From Dryocola sp051297175 (GTDB taxonomy: Bacteria > Pseudomonadota > Gammaproteobacteria > Enterobacterales > Enterobacteriaceae): a stretch of 64,000 nucleotides of DNA. Every line of letters starts with the position of its first letter. Position 1 is the first letter of the stretch. A program made the translations under genes and the position numbers. Positions 1 to 8,707 of the stretch are shown in pieces. A model generated the notes under the pieces. It did no database searches. It was given only the letters and a program-made list of their open reading frames with translations, and was not told where the DNA came from. Location of the stretch: contig NZ_JBINNY010000001.1 in assembly GCF_051297175.1 (NCBI RefSeq), positions 4,154,001 through 4,218,000 on the forward strand, in the 5' to 3' direction.

Positions 1-537
1 TTGCTGAATTTTGGCTGAGACGCCTTCCTGGAATACCAGTTTCAGGTCAACACGGTTACGCGGCAGTGGCGTAACCACGGCTTTAACGCTGGCACTGTAC
101 TTACCAACGCTGTAGTAGAAGTCTTCTAACCCTTTCTCGATATCCGAGAGGGTGGTGCGGTCCAATGATTCGCCGACACGCACGCCAGAAGCCTCAAGGT
201 TCTGCTTAAGCATGTCGTCCTTCACGGACTTGTTACCAGAGAAAGTAATACTTGCGATTGTTGGACGCTCTTTTACCTGAACGACCAGCGTCTCGCCGTC
301 ACGCAGCACCCGGACATCTTCGAAGTTCCCGGTAGCAAACAGTGAACGGATAGTATTACTGATATCCTCGTCAGAGACAGTATCGCCTACGCGAACTGGC
401 ATGCTGAGGAGGGCCGCACCGACGGCGACTCGCTGCAGGCCTTCGAAATGAATGTCTTTCACTACGAACCCGTCTGCACCGTATACGGTGGCGCTGCTAA
501 ACAGCAGCGACGCTATGAGCAACTTTTTCATCGCCAT
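1..537 (-). CDS. bamA: Outer membrane protein assembly factor BamA, N-terminal part (cut by window edge)
   Basis: BamA is the essential Omp85 core of the BAM complex, which folds beta-barrel proteins into the outer membrane. Only the first 179 codons are here. A signal peptide (MAMKKLLIASLLF..., cleaved after VYGA/VYG) is followed by POTRA 1 and most of POTRA 2, which in the family bind the BamBCDE lipoproteins and substrate. I chose the MAM start because it matches the E. coli protein; an ATG two codons later is also possible. It follows rseP by 33 bases on the same strand, the usual cdsA-rseP-bamA order. The barrel lies outside the window. Confidence 0.97.
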   Translation of the reverse strand, partial: MAMKKLLIASLLFSSATVYGADGFVVKDIHFEGLQRVAVGAALLSMPVRVGDTVSDEDISNTIRSLFATGNFEDVRVLRDGETLVVQVKERPTIASITFSGNKSVKDDMLKQNLEASGVRVGESLDRTTLSDIEKGLEDFYYSVGKYSASVKAVVTPLPRNRVDLKLVFQEGVSAKIQQ

Positions 538-570
538 CGTTGTTATGCGTTCTTCCTAACCTAATTCTCT

Positions 571-1923
571 CTAAAACCGAGAGAAATCATTGAAAAGTGC
601 AAGCCCCATTAACAGCACCAGCAAGATAGAGCCGATGCGGTAACTAAAGTCTTGAACTCGCTCGGAAACCGGCCCGCCCTTCAGTTTCTCAATCGCCAAA
701 AAGAGCAGATGTCCACCGTCAAGAACGGGAAGCGGAAAGAGGTTGATAATGCCTAAGTTGACGCTGATAAGCGCCAGGAACATTAGATAGTAAATCAACC
801 CAAATTCCGCTGACATACCTGCACCTTGAGCTATGGAGATTGGCCCACTGAGGTTGTTCAGTTTTACGTCACCGGTTATTAATTTCCCCAGCATGTTTAC
901 CGTCAGCTTCATCAGTTGCCAGGTTTTATCCGTAGCTTCTGCAACAGCGACAAACGGCCCATACTGGCGCACTGTCTTGTACTCATCCGGCAGCGGGATA
1001 ACCTTTGGAACTACACCCGCGAACCCTTCAGCCTTTGCTTTACCCGGCTTTGTATCCGGTATCAGCGTTAAAGACAAGGAACGCCCCTGTCTTTCTACTT
1101 CAACAGCCAAAGCCTGACCAGGGTTATCACGTACCTGGCTGACAAAATCTGTCCATTGGCTAATAGGCGCACCGTTGACTTTAACGATCCTGTCCCCGGC
1201 TTGCAAACCGGCCTTGTTGGCTGCCGACTGTGGTTGAACTTCTTCGAGCACTGTCTCAACCTGCGGACCACGCGGCCTGATGCCTAACGAGACAATAGGA
1301 TCTTCTCTGTCTGGTTCAAACTGCCAGTTCCGTAAATCGAGCGTTTTCTCGCTGGTCTGATTAGTGCCGAAAGGTGCCAGAGTAACCCGAGCATTTTCAT
1401 CACCAATCTTCGCCACCAGAGCAAGACGAACTGCATCCCAATCAGGCGTTTCGATACCATCTATCGCTTTAAGTTCCGTACCTGGTGCAATTTGTGCGCT
1501 AGCCGCTATCGAGTTGGGCGTTATTTCGCCAACAACCGGACGAATGCTAGGGACACCAATAATAAACACCAGCCAGTAGGCAAAAATAGCGAAGATGAAG
1601 TTGGCAACCGGCCCGGCGGCAATAATGGCTGCGCGCTGGGAAACGGTTTTGTTATTGAAGGCATAATGGCGCAGTTCCGGGCTAACCGGCTCAACGCGCT
1701 CATCAAGCATTTTGACGTAGCCGCCCAGGGGAATAAGGGCGATAACAAATTCAGTGCCATGGCGATCGGAGCGACGCCAAAGCGCTTTACCAAAACCGAT
1801 GGAAAAACGCTCAACGCGAACGCCACAGCGGCGGGCAACCCAAAAATGGCCGAACTCATGCACGGTGATTAAGACACCCAGCGCAACGATAAATGCAGCC
1901 AAATTCCAGAGTATGCCCAGCAT
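571..1923 (-). CDS. rseP: Inner-membrane site-2 zinc protease RseP
   Basis: RseP makes the second, intramembrane cut in anti-sigma factor RseA after DegS, releasing sigma-E, and also clears remnant signal peptides. The protein is 450 aa, the same length as in E. coli. The zinc motif HEFGH is at residues 22-26 in the first membrane segment. Two tandem PDZ domains occupy roughly residues 115-310 (one contains GLQAGDRIVKVNG). The second metal-site motif LDGG lies near residue 402, followed by a C-terminal membrane helix. It sits 11 bases after cdsA and 33 before bamA, so co-transcription is likely. No missing residues noted. Confidence 0.97.
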   Translation of the reverse strand: MLGILWNLAAFIVALGVLITVHEFGHFWVARRCGVRVERFSIGFGKALWRRSDRHGTEFVIALIPLGGYVKMLDERVEPVSPELRHYAFNNKTVSQRAAIIAAGPVANFIFAIFAYWLVFIIGVPSIRPVVGEITPNSIAASAQIAPGTELKAIDGIETPDWDAVRLALVAKIGDENARVTLAPFGTNQTSEKTLDLRNWQFEPDREDPIVSLGIRPRGPQVETVLEEVQPQSAANKAGLQAGDRIVKVNGAPISQWTDFVSQVRDNPGQALAVEVERQGRSLSLTLIPDTKPGKAKAEGFAGVVPKVIPLPDEYKTVRQYGPFVAVAEATDKTWQLMKLTVNMLGKLITGDVKLNNLSGPISIAQGAGMSAEFGLIYYLMFLALISVNLGIINLFPLPVLDGGHLLFLAIEKLKGGPVSERVQDFSYRIGSILLVLLMGLALFNDFSRF

Positions 1924-1934
1924 AAAACCTTCCG

Positions 1935-2792
1935 TTAAATCGTCCTGAAAACGAGCAAAAGCAGACAGGCAAATACCGGCACTGCGGCTGTGAGACTGTC
2001 AATGCGATCAAGGATACCACCATGTCCGGGGATCATGTGACCGCTATCTTTAATCCCTGCTTCACGCTTAAACATACTTTCGGTTAAATCACCCAGCACG
2101 GAAGCTAGCGCGGCGATGACCGAGCACACGAGAAGAATCGAAGGCGTTACCTGCAGATTCGCCCACATGCCGAACATCAGCGAGATGATAGCCGAGGTAA
2201 ACAGGCCACCAATAAAGCCTTGCCAGGTTTTCCCCGGAGAAACTTTAGGCGCAAGCTTATGCTTGCCGAACATTTTGCCAAACAGGTATGCGCCGGAATC
2301 CGCTCCCCAAACGAGGATCATCACATACAGCAGCCACATGGCCCCGGTATAGTGATTGACGTCGTAATGCCAGCTGCGCAGTACCACCATGCCCCAGAAG
2401 AACGGCACGATAGTCAGCAAACCAAATATCAGCCGCAACGTTCTGGAATTACGCCAGAAACCTGCAGAAGCGGGATAGAACAGCACCAGCAGCAAAGCGG
2501 CAATCCACCAGACAAGCGACGCCCAAAGCGAATACTCGATCAATGGGATGTGTACCGTGCGGCGGTATTCCGGCAATGCAAATAGCATTCCCGCTAATAG
2601 CAATCCACAAAGTACCGCCAGCCATACCCGCTGGGAACGCGCTTTAAATCCAGCCAGTTGCCCCCATTCCCACGCGGCTAACATGCACACGACGAGGGTG
2701 GTAATGGCAAAACCGACCGGCGGAAGTAAAAACAGCGCGGCAATGACAACAGGTATTAAAATAAACGCGGAAATCAGGCGATACTTCAGCAA
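1935..2792 (-). CDS. cdsA: Phosphatidate cytidylyltransferase
   Basis: CdsA makes CDP-diacylglycerol from phosphatidic acid and CTP, the branch point to all bacterial phospholipids, in the inner membrane. It is 285 aa with about eight hydrophobic segments. The family signature near the C-terminus is intact: SMFKREAGIKDSGH followed by PGHGGILDRIDS (about residues 239-266), with the conserved metal-binding Asp residues. It lies 18 bases after ispU and 11 before rseP in an envelope-biogenesis operon. Confidence 0.97.
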   Translation of the reverse strand: MLKYRLISAFILIPVVIAALFLLPPVGFAITTLVVCMLAAWEWGQLAGFKARSQRVWLAVLCGLLLAGMLFALPEYRRTVHIPLIEYSLWASLVWWIAALLLVLFYPASAGFWRNSRTLRLIFGLLTIVPFFWGMVVLRSWHYDVNHYTGAMWLLYVMILVWGADSGAYLFGKMFGKHKLAPKVSPGKTWQGFIGGLFTSAIISLMFGMWANLQVTPSILLVCSVIAALASVLGDLTESMFKREAGIKDSGHMIPGHGGILDRIDSLTAAVPVFACLLLLVFRTI

Positions 2793-2810
2793 AAGTGACC
2801 CCCAACAGGC

Positions 2811-3563
2811 TTATTCGCCACCAGGTGCAGTGCCGCCAAAACGACGCTCTCGATTCGCAAAAGCATTTAGCGCACCTTCAAAATCTTGTTCATCGAAATC
2901 AGGCCAAAGAACATCTGTAAAGTAAAGCTCTGCATAGGCGATCTGCCAAATCAGAAAGTTACTGATGCGATGCTCCCCTCCTGTCCTAATTACTAAATCA
3001 ACGGGGGCCAGTTCATTCATGCAGATTTGCTGGCTCAGCAACTCTTCATCAATCTGGTCCGGGCGCAATAACCCTTCCTGCACCTGTTCGGCAAGATGCC
3101 GAACGCCCTGGATAATATCCCAACGACCACCATAGTTCGCGGCGATGTTGAGCGTCAAACCTGTATTTTGACTGGTCTTCGCTTCGGCTTTATTGATACG
3201 TTCTTGCAGGCGCGAGTTAAATCGGCTGGTGTCGCCGATAATACGCAGGCGAACATTGTGACGATGTAGACTTTTGACTTCGCTGTCTAAAGCCCACACG
3301 AACAGTTCCATCAGCGCACTCACTTCCTGAGCCGGGCGATTCCAGTTTTCACTACTAAAAGCATAAAGCGTCAGCGCCTCAATGCCGTTATTCGCGGCAA
3401 AACTGACGGCACGGCGAACGGATTTCGCCCCTGCTTTATGGCCGAAGACCCTCATTTTCCCTTGTCGTTTAGCCCAACGACCATTGCCATCCATAATTAT
3501 GGCAACATGGCGTGCGCCATGCGCGGCTGCGGTTTCGCTTAATTGTTGGTTTGCTGACAACAT
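2811..3563 (-). CDS. ispU: Undecaprenyl diphosphate synthase
   Basis: This cis-prenyltransferase (also called UppS) extends farnesyl diphosphate with eight isopentenyl units to give C55 undecaprenyl diphosphate, the lipid carrier for peptidoglycan and O-antigen. It is 250 aa. The substrate-binding motif IMDGNGRWAKRQG has the catalytic Asp at residue 25, and the C-terminal RTGGEHRISNFLIWQ motif binds IPP/Mg. It is the first gene after a 186-base gap following dxr, which holds dxr's terminator, so it probably has its own promoter in that gap. Confidence 0.97.
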   Translation of the reverse strand: MLSANQQLSETAAAHGARHVAIIMDGNGRWAKRQGKMRVFGHKAGAKSVRRAVSFAANNGIEALTLYAFSSENWNRPAQEVSALMELFVWALDSEVKSLHRHNVRLRIIGDTSRFNSRLQERINKAEAKTSQNTGLTLNIAANYGGRWDIIQGVRHLAEQVQEGLLRPDQIDEELLSQQICMNELAPVDLVIRTGGEHRISNFLIWQIAYAELYFTDVLWPDFDEQDFEGALNAFANRERRFGGTAPGGE

Positions 3564-3625
3564 AACGCGTAATAATTCCCTGATAAGGATTAAGCGGTAC
3601 TCAAGAATGACTTAGGCCTTCACAC

Positions 3626-3653
3626 AAAAAAGCCGTGCTATGACACGGCTTTC
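3626..3653 (-). terminator. Intrinsic terminator downstream of dxr
   Basis: Read on the minus strand, an AAGCCGTG / CACGGCTT stem with a six-base loop is followed by a run of T. It lies 97 bases beyond the dxr stop and before ispU, so it separates the two transcription units. Confidence 0.8.
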
Positions 3654-3749
3654 CGCCTTTCAATCAGTCATATCTGAGAGAAAGGTGGCGCAGACTATAT
3701 CACTGAAGCACAACGCTAACAAATAGCGGGACGCCAGCCGATTGAATAA

Positions 3750-4949
3750 TCATCGGTAAGCGACGCGCGTCACCAGTTTTCTGGCGATTTCACGCGCCGT
3801 TGCATCCACCGCCTGCACCTCATCGACACTTTGCGGTTCCGTCAGATCGGCCTGTTCCAGCACTGCGCGATTCAGGGCGGCAATATCCGTAAAACGCAAA
3901 CGATCGTGCAGGAAAGCATCCACTACAATCTCGTTTGCCGCATTCAGGACGGTTGTCGCTGCCTGTCCCTGCTCAAATGCTTCAATCGCAAGCTTGAGGC
4001 AAGGATAGCGGTGATAGTCTGGCTCCATAAAGGTAAAGGTGCCGATCTTGCAGAAATCGAGCGGCTCTACGCCCGAAACTACGCGCTCCGGGAACGCCAT
4101 CGCATGAGCGATAGGGGTGCGCATATCGGGCGCTCCCAGCTGTGCCAGAACGCTCCCATCCCGATAACGGACCATCGAATGGATAACGGACTGCGGATGG
4201 ATCAGCACTTCCATTTGTTCAGCGCGGGCATTAAACAGCCAGCGGGCTTCAATATACTCGAGACCTTTGTTCATCATGGTGGCGGAGTCGACGGAGATTT
4301 TGCGCCCCATCGACCAGTTCGGATGGCAACATGCCTGGTCTGGCGACATTGCCGCCAGCTCGCCAATCGGCGTTTCACGAAATGGGCCACCTGACCCGGT
4401 GAGGATAATAGACGATACGCCATTATCTTCCAGCCCAGCGTATCCCAGGTTCTGTTGAATTGTTTCCGGTAAACTCTGAAAAATAGCGTTATGTTCGCTG
4501 TCGATGGGTAATAATTGTGCCCCGCTACGCTGCACAGCGTCCATGAACAGACGCCCGCAGGTGACCAGCGATTCTTTATTAGCCAGCAAAACCTGCTTGC
4601 CCGCCGCAATCGCAGCAAGCGTTGGCAGCAGACCAGCCGCCCCGACGATGGCCGCCATGACCTGATCCACCTCATCCAGCGCGGCCATTTCACAGGCCGC
4701 CTTCTGCCCTGCCAGCACCTTGGTCGCACAGCCCCGGCTTTGCAAAATCTCGCGCAGCTGTTGGGCACAGGCGTCATCGTCCATTACCGCCCAGCTCGGT
4801 CGAAACTCAAGGCACTGCTCTGCCATACGCGCGACGTTCTTCCCGGCCACCAGTGCAGTAACTGAGAATTGCTCGGGATTGTGACGGACGACGCTTAGGG
4901 TGCTGTTACCGATAGAACCGGTGGAACCGAGGATGGTCAGCTGCTTCAT
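3750..4949 (-). CDS. dxr: 1-deoxy-D-xylulose 5-phosphate reductoisomerase
   Basis: Dxr (IspC) converts DXP to 2-C-methyl-D-erythritol 4-phosphate with NADPH, the committed step of the MEP isoprenoid pathway. The predicted protein is 399 aa. The NADPH-binding GSTGSIGNST lies at residues 7-16. The metal/substrate segment IDSEHNAIFQ and the SVDSATMMNKGLE loop are intact. The frame stays open 33 codons upstream, but the start chosen (MKQLTILG) matches the family N-terminus. It feeds precursor to the neighbouring ispU. Upstream is an unusual nested hairpin after frr. Confidence 0.96.
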   Translation of the reverse strand: MKQLTILGSTGSIGNSTLSVVRHNPEQFSVTALVAGKNVARMAEQCLEFRPSWAVMDDDACAQQLREILQSRGCATKVLAGQKAACEMAALDEVDQVMAAIVGAAGLLPTLAAIAAGKQVLLANKESLVTCGRLFMDAVQRSGAQLLPIDSEHNAIFQSLPETIQQNLGYAGLEDNGVSSIILTGSGGPFRETPIGELAAMSPDQACCHPNWSMGRKISVDSATMMNKGLEYIEARWLFNARAEQMEVLIHPQSVIHSMVRYRDGSVLAQLGAPDMRTPIAHAMAFPERVVSGVEPLDFCKIGTFTFMEPDYHRYPCLKLAIEAFEQGQAATTVLNAANEIVVDAFLHDRLRFTDIAALNRAVLEQADLTEPQSVDEVQAVDATAREIARKLVTRVAYR

Positions 4950-5032
4950 GAGGGACTCTGGATTGTAGTAGTAAAAACACGAATAAGTGTGCGGCGGCAG
5001 ACGGAGCTTGTCTATGCCTTTGACCGAAAAGC

Positions 5033-5084
5033 AAAACGCCGTAAACAAAACCCGTGAAGCGAATCACGGCCTGCGTACGGCGTT
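5033..5084 (-). terminator. Nested stem-loop between frr and dxr, probable frr terminator
   Basis: An outer stem of AAACGCCGTA with TACGGCGTTT encloses an inner hairpin CCGTGA / TCACGG. Read on the minus strand the outer stem ends in GGCGTTTTGCTTTTC, a modest T-rich tail. It lies just beyond the frr stop. The two-level structure is larger than an ordinary terminator, so an extra role in the RNA is possible. Confidence 0.6.
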
Positions 5085-5102
5085 TGGTCAGTCACGGGGA
5101 CT

Positions 5103-5660
5103 TTAGAACTGCATCAGCTCAGTTTCTTTGTCTGTCAGAGCCGCATCAATTTTCTTGATTGCTGCATCGGTCAGTTTCTGAACGTCGTCCTGGGAACGAC
5201 GATCATCATCTTCACTGATTTCTTTTTCTTTCAGCAGCGCTTTAACTTTATCGTTAGCATCGCGACGTACGTTGCGTACCGCAACGCGCGCGCCTTCGGC
5301 TTCGCCGCGCACAACTTTGATCAGATCTTTACGACGTTCTTCAGTCAGCGCCGGCAGTGGAACGCGAATATCGCTACCTGCAGAGCTTGGGTTCAGACCG
5401 AGGTCAGAAGTCATGATCGCTTTCTCAACGGCCGGGCTCATAGAGCGGTCGAACACGTTGATTTTCAGCGTACGGGAGTCTTCAACCGTCACACTTGCCA
5501 GCTGACGCAGCGGGGTTGGCGTGCCGTAATATTCCACAACGATGCCATCCAGCAGGCTTGGGGAAGCACGGCCAGTACGCACTTTGCTGATTTGGGTTTT
5601 GAACGCTTCAACGCATTTTTCCATGCGTACTTCAGCATCTTTTCTGATATCGCTAATCAC
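5103..5660 (-). CDS. frr: Ribosome recycling factor
   Basis: RRF works with EF-G to split the post-termination ribosome so that subunits, mRNA and tRNA are reused. The protein is 185 aa, the standard length. It starts with GTG (VISDIRKDAEVRM, read as Met). The frame is open 18 codons further up but those residues are not conserved. The N- and C-terminal parts of the three-helix bundle and the middle beta domain (IVVEYYGTPTPLRQLASVTV) are all recognisable. It lies 136 bases after pyrH in the rpsB-tsf-pyrH-frr order. Confidence 0.97.
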   Translation of the reverse strand: MISDIRKDAEVRMEKCVEAFKTQISKVRTGRASPSLLDGIVVEYYGTPTPLRQLASVTVEDSRTLKINVFDRSMSPAVEKAIMTSDLGLNPSSAGSDIRVPLPALTEERRKDLIKVVRGEAEGARVAVRNVRRDANDKVKALLKEKEISEDDDRRSQDDVQKLTDAAIKKIDAALTDKETELMQF

Positions 5661-5796
5661 GTTACGAATCCTTGAAAACTGGTTTAAGGCAGACCACGCT
5701 TGCCATCGCAGCACCGAAGCTGCGCGCTAAGTATAGCCCTGTTTAATCTTGGGTGCAGTTTAAGCCAATCTTACCTTGATTAAGCTTTCACTGAAA

Positions 5797-6522
5797 TTAC
5801 TCAGTGATCAGAGTGCCTTCTTTTTCACCCATAACCACACGGCGCAGCGCGCCTGGCTTGTTCATGTTGAAGACACGAATCGGCAGTTTGTGGTCACGCG
5901 CAAGGGTAAAGGCCGCCAGATCCATCACTTTCAGCTCTTTATCCAGCACTTCCGTATAGGTCAGCTGCTCGTAGAGAGTCGCTGTTGGATCTTTAACCGG
6001 GTCAGCCGTGAAAACACCGTCAACTTTCGTGGCTTTCAAAACCACATCCGCTTCAATCTCGATCCCGCGCAGACAGGCGGCAGAATCCGTCGTGAAGAAT
6101 GGGTTGCCAGTACCGGCAGAGAGAATCACTACACGGTTGTTACGCAGCAGACTGATAGCTTCAGCCCAGCTGTAGTTGTCGCAAACGCCATTCAATGGAA
6201 TAGCGGACATCAGGCGGGCGTTCACATAGGCGCGATGGAGCGCGTCACGCATCGCCAGGCCGTTCATCACGGTTGCCAGCATGCCCATGTGGTCGCCCAC
6301 AACGCGGTTCATACCTGCTTTCGCAAGGCCCGCACCGCGGAATAAGTTGCCACCGCCAATCACCACCCCGACCTGAATACCCAGTTCAACCAGCTCTTTA
6401 ATTTCCTGAGCCATACGATCCAGTATGCTCGCATCAATACCGAAACCTTCGGTGCCCTGCAGGGCCTCGCCGCTCAGCTTGAGTAGAATGCGTTTATAGA
6501 CGGGTTTTGCATTGGTAGCCAT
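5797..6522 (-). CDS. pyrH: UMP kinase
   Basis: PyrH phosphorylates UMP to UDP in pyrimidine nucleotide synthesis, and in the family is activated by GTP and inhibited by UTP. It is 241 aa. The amino-acid-kinase fold shows the N-terminal phosphate-binding KRILLKLSGEAL, the glycine-rich VVIGGGNLFRG, and the nucleotide-binding ATKVDGVFTADP. A strong terminator separates it from tsf, so it probably has its own promoter in the 145-base gap. Confidence 0.97.
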   Translation of the reverse strand: MATNAKPVYKRILLKLSGEALQGTEGFGIDASILDRMAQEIKELVELGIQVGVVIGGGNLFRGAGLAKAGMNRVVGDHMGMLATVMNGLAMRDALHRAYVNARLMSAIPLNGVCDNYSWAEAISLLRNNRVVILSAGTGNPFFTTDSAACLRGIEIEADVVLKATKVDGVFTADPVKDPTATLYEQLTYTEVLDKELKVMDLAAFTLARDHKLPIRVFNMNKPGALRRVVMGEKEGTLITE

Positions 6523-6629
6523 GTTTCTTTCCTGAGAACAGTCAACGAATGGGGATGGATAAATCTGGCGACATTGTGTCGCATATCAGCAAGAACTGTA
6601 TCAGATCAGACTGATATTTGAGGCTGGAT

Positions 6630-6662
6630 AAAAAGGAACCGCCATCTGGCGGCTCCTTTTTT
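6630..6662 (-). terminator. Intrinsic terminator of the rpsB-tsf operon
   Basis: On the minus strand, AAAAGGAGCCGCCAGATGGCGG then TTCCTTTTT: a GC-rich stem with an adjoining T run, starting just after the tsf stop. Confidence 0.88.
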
Positions 6663-6667
6663 AAAAA

Positions 6668-7519
6668 TTAAGACTGCTTGGACATTGCAGCAACTTCTGC
6701 TGCGAAGTCAGTCTCAACTTTCTGGATGCCTTCGCCCACTTCAAAGCGGATGAAGTTAGTCACGTCAGCGTTGTTCTCTTTCAGGAACTGGCCAACGGTT
6801 TTGCTTGGGTCAATAACGAAAGGCTGACCAGTCAGAGAAACTTCGCCGGTGAATTTCTTCATGCGGCCTTCAACCATTTTCTCTGCGATTTCTTTAGGCT
6901 TGCCAGACTGCATGGCGATGTCCAGCTGAACCTGGTACTCTTTCTCAACCACTTCAGCAGAAACATCTTCAGGCTTAACGAATTCAGGCTTGCTAGCTGC
7001 AACGTGCATTGCAATTTGCTTAACCAGATCTTCGTTAGCGCCGGTAGCAGCAATCAGAACACCGATACGTGCGCCGTGCAGATAGCTACCCAGCACATCG
7101 CCTTCCAGGGAAGCAACGCGACGGATGTTGATGTTTTCACCGATTTTAGCAACCAGTGCAACGCGTTCTTCTTCGAACTGTGCTTTCAGCACTTCAACGT
7201 CGGTGATTTTGCCAGCCAGTGCAGCATCCAGCACTTTATCAGCGAACGCCTGGAAACCGCCGTCTTTAGCAACGAAGTCAGTCTGGCAGTTTACTTCCAG
7301 AATCACACCGTAGTTGCCTTCGATTTTGGTTTTGATCACGCCGTCAGCAGCAACGTTACCTGCTTTCTTAGCAGCTTTGATAGCGCCAGATTTACGCATG
7401 TTTTCGATTGCCAGCTCGATGTCGCCGTTAGCTTCAGTCAGTGCTTTTTTGCAATCCATCATGCCTGCGCCAGTACGCTCACGCAGTTCTTTTACCAGAG
7501 CAGCGGTAATTTCAGCCAT
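6668..7519 (-). CDS. tsf: Elongation factor Ts
   Basis: EF-Ts exchanges GDP for GTP on EF-Tu. The protein is 283 aa. It has the N-terminal UBA-like module (LVKELRERTGAGMMDCKKAL), the core TDFVAKDGGFQAFAD motif whose Asp-Phe pair intrudes into EF-Tu, and the C-terminal module. It follows rpsB by 152 bases, with an internal hairpin in between that would lower tsf relative to rpsB expression. Confidence 0.98.
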   Translation of the reverse strand: MAEITAALVKELRERTGAGMMDCKKALTEANGDIELAIENMRKSGAIKAAKKAGNVAADGVIKTKIEGNYGVILEVNCQTDFVAKDGGFQAFADKVLDAALAGKITDVEVLKAQFEEERVALVAKIGENINIRRVASLEGDVLGSYLHGARIGVLIAATGANEDLVKQIAMHVAASKPEFVKPEDVSAEVVEKEYQVQLDIAMQSGKPKEIAEKMVEGRMKKFTGEVSLTGQPFVIDPSKTVGQFLKENNADVTNFIRFEVGEGIQKVETDFAAEVAAMSKQS

Positions 7520-7590
7520 TCTTTAATCCTCGGTTATCTCGTGAAGAGAGATAAGCCCTGGTTCACGTGTGGGCGAACCCTGGCTCAAAA

Positions 7591-7618
7591 TAAAAAGGGG
7601 GCCTGAGACAGGCCCCCT
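7591..7618 (-). terminator. Attenuating terminator between rpsB and tsf
   Basis: On the minus strand a GGGGGCCTG / CAGGCCCCC stem is followed by TTTTTATTTTG. It lies inside the rpsB-tsf operon, so it is best read as a partial terminator that trims transcription into tsf, as known for E. coli. Confidence 0.8.
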
Positions 7619-7671
7619 AACCAAACTATGCAATACCTGGTTAATAAGGGCTCAAATAAGAGCGAACCTTA

Positions 7672-8397
7672 TTATTCAGCTTCTACGAAGCTTTCTTCTG
7701 CCTGAGCAGCCAGATCCTGAGAACGGCCTTCACGCACGGTAGCTGCAACAGCACCCAGGTACAGGGTAACAGCGCGGATTGCGTCGTCGTTACCTGGGAT
7801 TACGAAATCAACGCCATCTGGATCGGAGTTGGTATCAACGATAGAGAACACTGGGATACCCAGGTTGTTAGCTTCTTTGATAGCAATGTGTTCGTGATCT
7901 GCATCGATTACGAACAGAGCATCCGGCAGGCCGCCCATGTCTTTGATACCGCCCAGGCTGTTTTCCAGCTTGTCCAGTTCACGGGTGCGCATCAGCGCTT
8001 CTTTCTTGGTCAGTTTTTCGAAGGTACCGTCCTGAGACTGAGTTTCCAGATCTTTCAGACGTTTGATGGACTGACGAACGGTTTTCCAGTTAGTCAGCAT
8101 ACCGCCCAACCAGCGATGGTTCACGAAGAACTGATCGCAGCTAAGAGCAGCTTCTTTTACTGGTTCGCTTGCAGCGCGCTTAGTACCAACGAAAAGGATT
8201 TTGCCTTTACGAGAAGAAATCTTGCTCAGCTCAGCCAGGGCTTCGTTGAACATAGGTACAGTTTTCTCAAGGTTGATGATGTGAACTTTGTTACGTGCGC
8301 CGAAGATGAAAGGCTTCATTTTCGGGTTCCAGTAACGGGTCTGGTGACCAAAGTGAACACCAGCCTTGAGCATGTCGCGCATGGAAACAGTTGCCAT
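7672..8397 (-). CDS. rpsB: 30S ribosomal protein S2
   Basis: S2 binds late to the 30S subunit near the platform and is needed for S1 to join. The protein is 241 aa and begins MATVSMRDMLKAGVHFGHQTRYWNPKM, the S2 signature; a second signature (PDALFVIDADHEHIAIKEANNLGIPVF) lies near residue 160. A conserved leader and a strong promoter lie upstream. In E. coli S2 represses its own operon through this leader, and the leader is well preserved here. Confidence 0.98.
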   Translation of the reverse strand: MATVSMRDMLKAGVHFGHQTRYWNPKMKPFIFGARNKVHIINLEKTVPMFNEALAELSKISSRKGKILFVGTKRAASEPVKEAALSCDQFFVNHRWLGGMLTNWKTVRQSIKRLKDLETQSQDGTFEKLTKKEALMRTRELDKLENSLGGIKDMGGLPDALFVIDADHEHIAIKEANNLGIPVFSIVDTNSDPDGVDFVIPGNDDAIRAVTLYLGAVAATVREGRSQDLAAQAEESFVEAE

Positions 8398-8556
8398 GTT
8401 TAAAACCTCTATAAGTAAATTGGGGTTAAGCCTCCACGCATCCCATATTACCGACCCCTAAGGGCACCCCGGAATATGTGTCGATACGTGTGTGTTATTT
8501 ACACAAAGTGAGAGTGTTGGCTGTACCCGAAAAATCGGAGTACAAGTCCGGCGCGC
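8398..8556 (-). ncRNA. tff: rpsB mRNA leader / t44 (tff) RNA
   Basis: The sequence upstream of rpsB is strongly conserved with the E. coli rpsB leader as I recall it. It includes the stem GTACTCCGATTTTTCGGGTAC and the block CACTTTGTGTAAATAACACA. In E. coli this segment is annotated both as the t44/tff small RNA and as the S2 autoregulatory leader. An AGAGGTTTTAAAC ribosome binding site precedes the rpsB ATG. Exact ends are inferred from the promoter and start codon. The rest of the 310-base rpsB-map gap (to 8707) should hold the map promoter, not clearly resolved. Confidence 0.7.
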
Positions 8557-8586
8557 TTTATACCACAAAACAGACACAGACTCCAA
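8557..8586 (-). promoter_or_regulatory. rpsB promoter with GC-rich discriminator
   Basis: On the minus strand: -35 TTGGAG, 18-base spacer, -10 TATAAA, then GCGCGCC. A G/C-rich discriminator right after the -10 is typical of ribosomal promoters inhibited by ppGpp/DksA (dksA itself is at 36.5 kb). Confidence 0.7.
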
Positions 8587-8707
8587 TAGTTGTTCGCAGA
8601 CGCAGCGACCGCCCATTCTCAATTTGGCACTGTCTGTACGCCCTGATAACATTGACCTACACCTGCTCAATTATTGTCGATAACGTCGACACCTGCGGAC
8701 AGAATTA

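Noticed and set aside
3750..5048. Longer dxr with 33 extra N-terminal residues
   Set aside because: The extra residues are not family-like; MKQLTILGSTGSIG is the conserved start.
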